DNA of 64,000 nt, taken from Flavobacterium ustbae. Its GTDB lineage: Bacteria > Bacteroidota > Bacteroidia > Flavobacteriales > Flavobacteriaceae. The stretch is from positions 558,001-622,000 of the forward strand of contig NZ_RPOC01000001.1 of the NCBI RefSeq assembly GCF_003946915.1. Reading direction: 5' to 3'. Positions 61,100 through 64,000 of this stretch are shown here, one piece after another. A program made the position numbers and the translations under genes. Every line of letters starts with the position of its first letter. The first letter of the stretch is position 1. The notes under the pieces were generated by a model. The model was not told the DNA's origin, did not search any database, and worked only from the letters and a program-made list of their open reading frames with translations.

Positions 61100-61717
61100 T
61101 TATTTTGTTTTAAAGGTGTAGCTTATTCCAATTTGGAAATTAATATTTGTATTGTAATCACCAAAAAGATAGTGATCATTTGAATTGTTGTGGTAATAAT
61201 CGCTGTCGAGAATATCCAAAAGACCTTTTTTGAAGCGAACATCAAAAGCAAGACCGGAAGGCATGCGATAGCCCAAACCTACATTAAAAGCAAGATCATT
61301 ATAATTTTTTCTGCGAACCAAATTGTCATTCAGACGAACATCTAAAGCTGGTCCAAACAAAACCTGAAAACTTTGCGCAAACGTAAATTTATTTATCAAA
61401 GAAAAAGACAAATAATCGAGTTTTAAATCCTGATGCACCACATTTTCTGTTTCTGTAGCAGGATCATAATAATTTCTTGCGACATTATTTGATCCTTGTC
61501 TTACATACGTTATTTCAGGCTGAAGCGCATATCTCTTGGTTAAATTGATCTCTCCGAAACCTCCAAAATAAAATTCGGGTCTGTAATTGGCATGCATTTC
61601 TGAAATGGTTGATAAAGACAAACCACCTCTTAATCCCGGATTAAATTGTACCTGAGCCTGAAGATTGGTAAGAGCAAAAAAAGTAAAGAGAATAAAAACT
61701 ATTTTTTTCCTGTACAT
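61100..61717 (-). CDS. Outer membrane beta-barrel protein, copy 2
   Basis: 205 residues with a signal peptide ending NLQAQ and the pattern VQFNPGLRGGLSLSTI. Strands such as ALQPEITYVRQGSNNVA and the end NFQIGISYTFKTK match copies 1 and 3. Its start codon shares one base with the stop of copy 3. Confidence 0.88.
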   Translation of the reverse strand: MYRKKIVFILFTFFALTNLQAQVQFNPGLRGGLSLSTISEMHANYRPEFYFGGFGEINLTKRYALQPEITYVRQGSNNVARNYYDPATETENVVHQDLKLDYLSFSLINKFTFAQSFQVLFGPALDVRLNDNLVRRKNYNDLAFNVGLGYRMPSGLAFDVRFKKGLLDILDSDYYHNNSNDHYLFGDYNTNINFQIGISYTFKTK

Positions 61718-62310
61718 TATTTCATTTTAAAAGTATAACTGATACCAATTTGAAAAACCTGATTTAAGATTACGTCATTATAATAATAGTCATCATTATA
61801 ATAATTATCATACCCATAAATATCAACCAATCCTTGTTTAATTCTGGCTTCAAAAGTCAGTCCGTTTGGCAATGTATAGCCAACACCTCCAACTATCGCT
61901 AAGTCAAAACCTTCAGGATTAGAATTAATATAATTATCGCCAACTTTTACATCTAAAGAAGGTCCTGCTAAAACATGAAATCCTTTACCTTGAAAGTTAA
62001 ATTTAGCCACAGCGCCAAGCGTTAAATAATTTAATTCGTAATTGATACGGCGAGAACTGCCATTATCAAAATATTCTCTTCCCTCATCTCCCTGTCTCGA
62101 ATAGGTTACCTCTGGCTGTAAGGAGAAAAATTTGTTGAATCTAATATTTACTAATCCACCAACATAAAAATCGGTTTTAGAGCTGTTATCATCAATATTT
62201 GTTAATGTCGATACGTTTAAACCACCTCGAAGTCCAGGACTAACTCTTACCTGAGCTTGTGAAGTGATTCCAGCTAATAATACAAAGGCAATTAAGACTA
62301 TTTTTTTCAT
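61717..62310 (-). CDS. Outer membrane beta-barrel protein, copy 3
   Basis: 197 residues with a signal peptide ending TSQAQ and VRVSPGLRGGLNVSTL. It shares SLQPEVTYSRQGDEG and FQIGISYTFKMK with its neighbours. The three genes are a tandem duplication; different loops suggest sequence divergence rather than fresh copies. Confidence 0.88.
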   Translation of the reverse strand: MKKIVLIAFVLLAGITSQAQVRVSPGLRGGLNVSTLTNIDDNSSKTDFYVGGLVNIRFNKFFSLQPEVTYSRQGDEGREYFDNGSSRRINYELNYLTLGAVAKFNFQGKGFHVLAGPSLDVKVGDNYINSNPEGFDLAIVGGVGYTLPNGLTFEARIKQGLVDIYGYDNYYNDDYYYNDVILNQVFQIGISYTFKMK

Positions 62311-62347
62311 TTTTGGTTTGATTTAATTTTATGGTTAGTTTAATTTT

Positions 62348-62983
62348 CTATTCTGATTTAAAATAATTTAGCTCGATTTTCAGCTTTATATTCTGATGAA
62401 TTATTTCGATTTTCTCAGCAAAAATATTGTTTTCTGAATTGAAAAACAGCGTAAATTTTTCTTTTGTTTTAGACGAATGAACAATCTTTTCTAGTTTTTG
62501 ATCTTTTTTGGAAATAAAAATATAATTGTCGCGTTTTCCATCTGCCGATTTATAAATGTCTGTCGATTCATTTTCAAATTGTTCTTGAATTTGATATTCC
62601 TTTTTTAAAAGCAATCTGAAATCTTCTTTTAAAGTATTAATCAATATTTTACGATCCAATTCTGAAACAATCGAATTGATTTTAAAATCGTTTTCCGAGA
62701 TTTCAAAATCCATTAATTTATTTCCGAATTCGGTTGTAAAAACAACTCGATGTGTGGTGTCGCTTATTTTTTTTGCAATAAAAATTCCAGACAATTTATT
62801 TCCGTAAACCGTTATGTTAGTTTTATAAACGTAATCGGTTTTTGAATCTGAAAAATAAGGAACCGCATAAGACGTTTTGTCTAATTTTTTGGGCGTATAA
62901 TTTTTTGTGACCGAGCCACAAGAAATTACAAAAAGTGCTAAAAAGCAATTAATTAGTAAAAACTGAATCGTCGATTTTTGCAT
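62348..62983 (-). CDS. Lipoprotein of unknown function, overlapping lolA
   Basis: 211 residues. The lipoprotein signal ends VISC with Cys22. The mature part is beta-rich and without recognised motifs. It starts inside the lolA-like gene (35-bp overlap), which is the partner arrangement seen for LolA and LolB-type acceptors. A LolB-like outer-membrane receptor role is therefore a reasonable guess, but it is not supported by motif evidence. Confidence 0.65.
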   Translation of the reverse strand: MQKSTIQFLLINCFLALFVISCGSVTKNYTPKKLDKTSYAVPYFSDSKTDYVYKTNITVYGNKLSGIFIAKKISDTTHRVVFTTEFGNKLMDFEISENDFKINSIVSELDRKILINTLKEDFRLLLKKEYQIQEQFENESTDIYKSADGKRDNYIFISKKDQKLEKIVHSSKTKEKFTLFFNSENNIFAEKIEIIHQNIKLKIELNYFKSE

Positions 62984-63575
62984 TGATCACTTTATTTTTA
63001 AGTACAATTCGGGTATAATCTTCAGAAGATTCCAAAAGTTTTACCTGCACAACAGTTGCTTCTTCTTTATCAAAAGTCAGCTCAATTTGTTTGATGTATT
63101 TTTTCAAAGTCGCATCTTTCGGAATAAATTTCGCCAGATTCTGACCTTTTAATTTGAAATATGAAATAGTAAATTCTTTGTCGTCAAACATATTTCCGCT
63201 CACGCTTCCCACAATTAATTTATTGATTCTCGCAAATATCTTACTGTTTCCAATATCTACAGCGCTTTTCTTTCCTTCGTCGTTAATCAGGATTTTTCCG
63301 TTTTTGAAAGTAATACTGTAATTGTATGGTTTTTTATATTGCCATTGCAAAAGTGCAGGTTCTTTAAAAATCATTTTTCCTGAAGTTTCAATGTCTTTTG
63401 ACAAAAAATCCAAATGTTTGTATTGTACAAAATCGGTACTTAAAGTTTTGATTTTTTTTGCCACCACATTTACATCTTCTTTAAACTGAGCAATTTCTGC
63501 AGCAGACATTTTTTGTTCCTGAGCAAATAAACTGCTGGAAATAAAAAGAAGGAGTAGTGCTATTTTAGTTTTCAT
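62949..63575 (-). CDS. LolA-like outer membrane lipoprotein carrier
   Basis: 208 residues with a signal peptide ending SSLFAQ. The LolA fold is recognisable in ADFVQYKHLDFL-type strands (STDFVQYKHLDFLSKD) and FKEPALLQWQYKKPYNYSI near residue 70. LolA ferries lipidated cargo through the periplasm. Encoded in this operon, it is more likely a dedicated carrier for pigment-related lipid or lipoprotein than the housekeeping LolA. Confidence 0.85.
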   Translation of the reverse strand: MKTKIALLLLFISSSLFAQEQKMSAAEIAQFKEDVNVVAKKIKTLSTDFVQYKHLDFLSKDIETSGKMIFKEPALLQWQYKKPYNYSITFKNGKILINDEGKKSAVDIGNSKIFARINKLIVGSVSGNMFDDKEFTISYFKLKGQNLAKFIPKDATLKKYIKQIELTFDKEEATVVQVKLLESSEDYTRIVLKNKVINAKIDDSVFTN

Positions 63576-63602
63576 GTTTTTTAGAATTATGCTTTAAAAT
63601 GT

Positions 63603-63710
63603 TTTTGCCACAGATTAAAAGGATTTACACAGATTATTTTATTCAATTAAAGTAAATAAAAAATCCGTTTTTATCCGCGTCTTCGCGAAAGCGAATCAGT
63701 GTCATTCGCG
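63603..63710. repeat. Dispersed repeat fragment between lolA and the deacetylase
   Basis: GCCACAGATTAAAAGGATTT begins a run of partly complementary words (GGATTTACACAGATT against AAATCCG...), and TTCGCGAA forms a small palindrome at 63682-63689. I recall the CACAGATTAAAAGGATT motif as common intergenic sequence in this family. No coding capacity is seen. Confidence 0.5.
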
Positions 63711-63711
63711 T

Positions 63712-64000
63712 TCAATCTTCGTAAGCTTTAAGACTCAAAAGTTCTTCAATCGAAACGACTTGATAATTATTTTGCTGTAAAAATTGCAAAAACTGTTCCA
63801 ATACCCAAACAGAGTGAGCTCCCGTATCGTGCAAAAGTACAATTCCGCCGGGAGAAACGCGTTTTTTAATTCGATTCAAAATTAATTCTTCATCTGTAGT
63901 TCCTCCGTCAAGCGAACGAATATTCCATCCAATAACTTTATGTCCAGTTACCTTTAAAGCTCTTCGAATCGAAGGCGTCGTAACTCCATAAGGCGGACGA
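63712..64000 (-). CDS. Polysaccharide deacetylase family protein (N-terminus outside window)
   Basis: 96 C-terminal residues are visible, continuing beyond the right edge. RPPYGVTTPSIRRAL is the NodB motif 3, and GGIVLLHDTGAH is motif 5 with the conserved LxH. These enzymes remove acetyl groups from N-acetylglucosamine polymers or related substrates. The gene reads in the same direction as the pigment operon. The substrate is unknown. Confidence 0.87.
   Translation of the reverse strand, partial: RPPYGVTTPSIRRALKVTGHKVIGWNIRSLDGGTTDEELILNRIKKRVSPGGIVLLHDTGAHSVWVLEQFLQFLQQNNYQVVSIEELLSLKAYED

Overview
The window is a low-GC chromosome segment from a member of the Flavobacteriaceae, most likely a Flavobacterium close to F. 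johnsoniae. The evidence is Bacteroidota-type promoters (TAnnTTTG -7 boxes) in front of many genes, the absence of clear Shine-Dalgarno sequences, the gliding/type IX secretion lipoprotein SprE, several proteins known only from this family (DUF6909, DUF6341, DUF6427, DUF6168, DUF4254) and part of a flexirubin/aryl-polyene-type pigment cluster. No rRNA, tRNA, CRISPR array or prophage was seen.

Layout. 1-2050: the end of a GH3-like adenylating enzyme, then a broken REP-associated (IS200-like) transposase. 2124-5433: a DUF6909 protein, a Wzz-like membrane protein and a lipoprotein. 5569-14270: a surface polysaccharide locus with a flippase, two O-antigen polymerase/ligase-like proteins, three glycosyltransferases, UDP-xylose synthase and an opposite-strand 2-oxoglutarate oxygenase. 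14271-16957: an accessory patch of palindromic repeats, a frameshifted ORF6N gene, a PaaK/CapK-like adenylating enzyme and a HigBA toxin-antitoxin pair. 17026-25711: housekeeping and conserved genes (purD, upp, DUF4254, a family 9 glycosyltransferase, a PaaE-like reductase) interrupted by an AlbA_2/ATPase regulator and by composite inverted repeats. 25817-37038: an ABC exporter, sprE, a bactofilin and the atpZ-DUF6168-atpBEFHAG ATP synthase genes (beta and epsilon are not here). 37039-37767: a 730-bp intergenic region holding a terminator, a hairpin and three tandem ~90-bp repeats. 37768-49925: housekeeping genes (a second flippase, dut, a nucleotidyltransferase, a TPR/DUF4292/EnvC set, rbfA, a LolC/E-like permease, a MATE pump, dusB). 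50157-64000: a long minus-strand operon of flexirubin/aryl-polyene type with an adenylating ligase, C45 acyltransferase-like lipoprotein, FAD oxidoreductase, MMPL-PlsC fusion, GT2-DUF2062, hotdog protein, three beta-barrel proteins, LolA and a polysaccharide deacetylase cut by the window edge.

The most unusual signal is not one gene but a set of short palindromic repeat families. They sit between genes and also inside reading frames: in the transposase, in the ORF6N gene and around the start of the MMPL fusion. Other points worth checking are the tandem repeats after atpG, an 8-nt-period repeat before an ABC ATPase, an apparently leaderless rbfA, the three-domain MMPL-PlsC-Rossmann protein, and a FabZ-like protein with glutamine in place of the catalytic acid.
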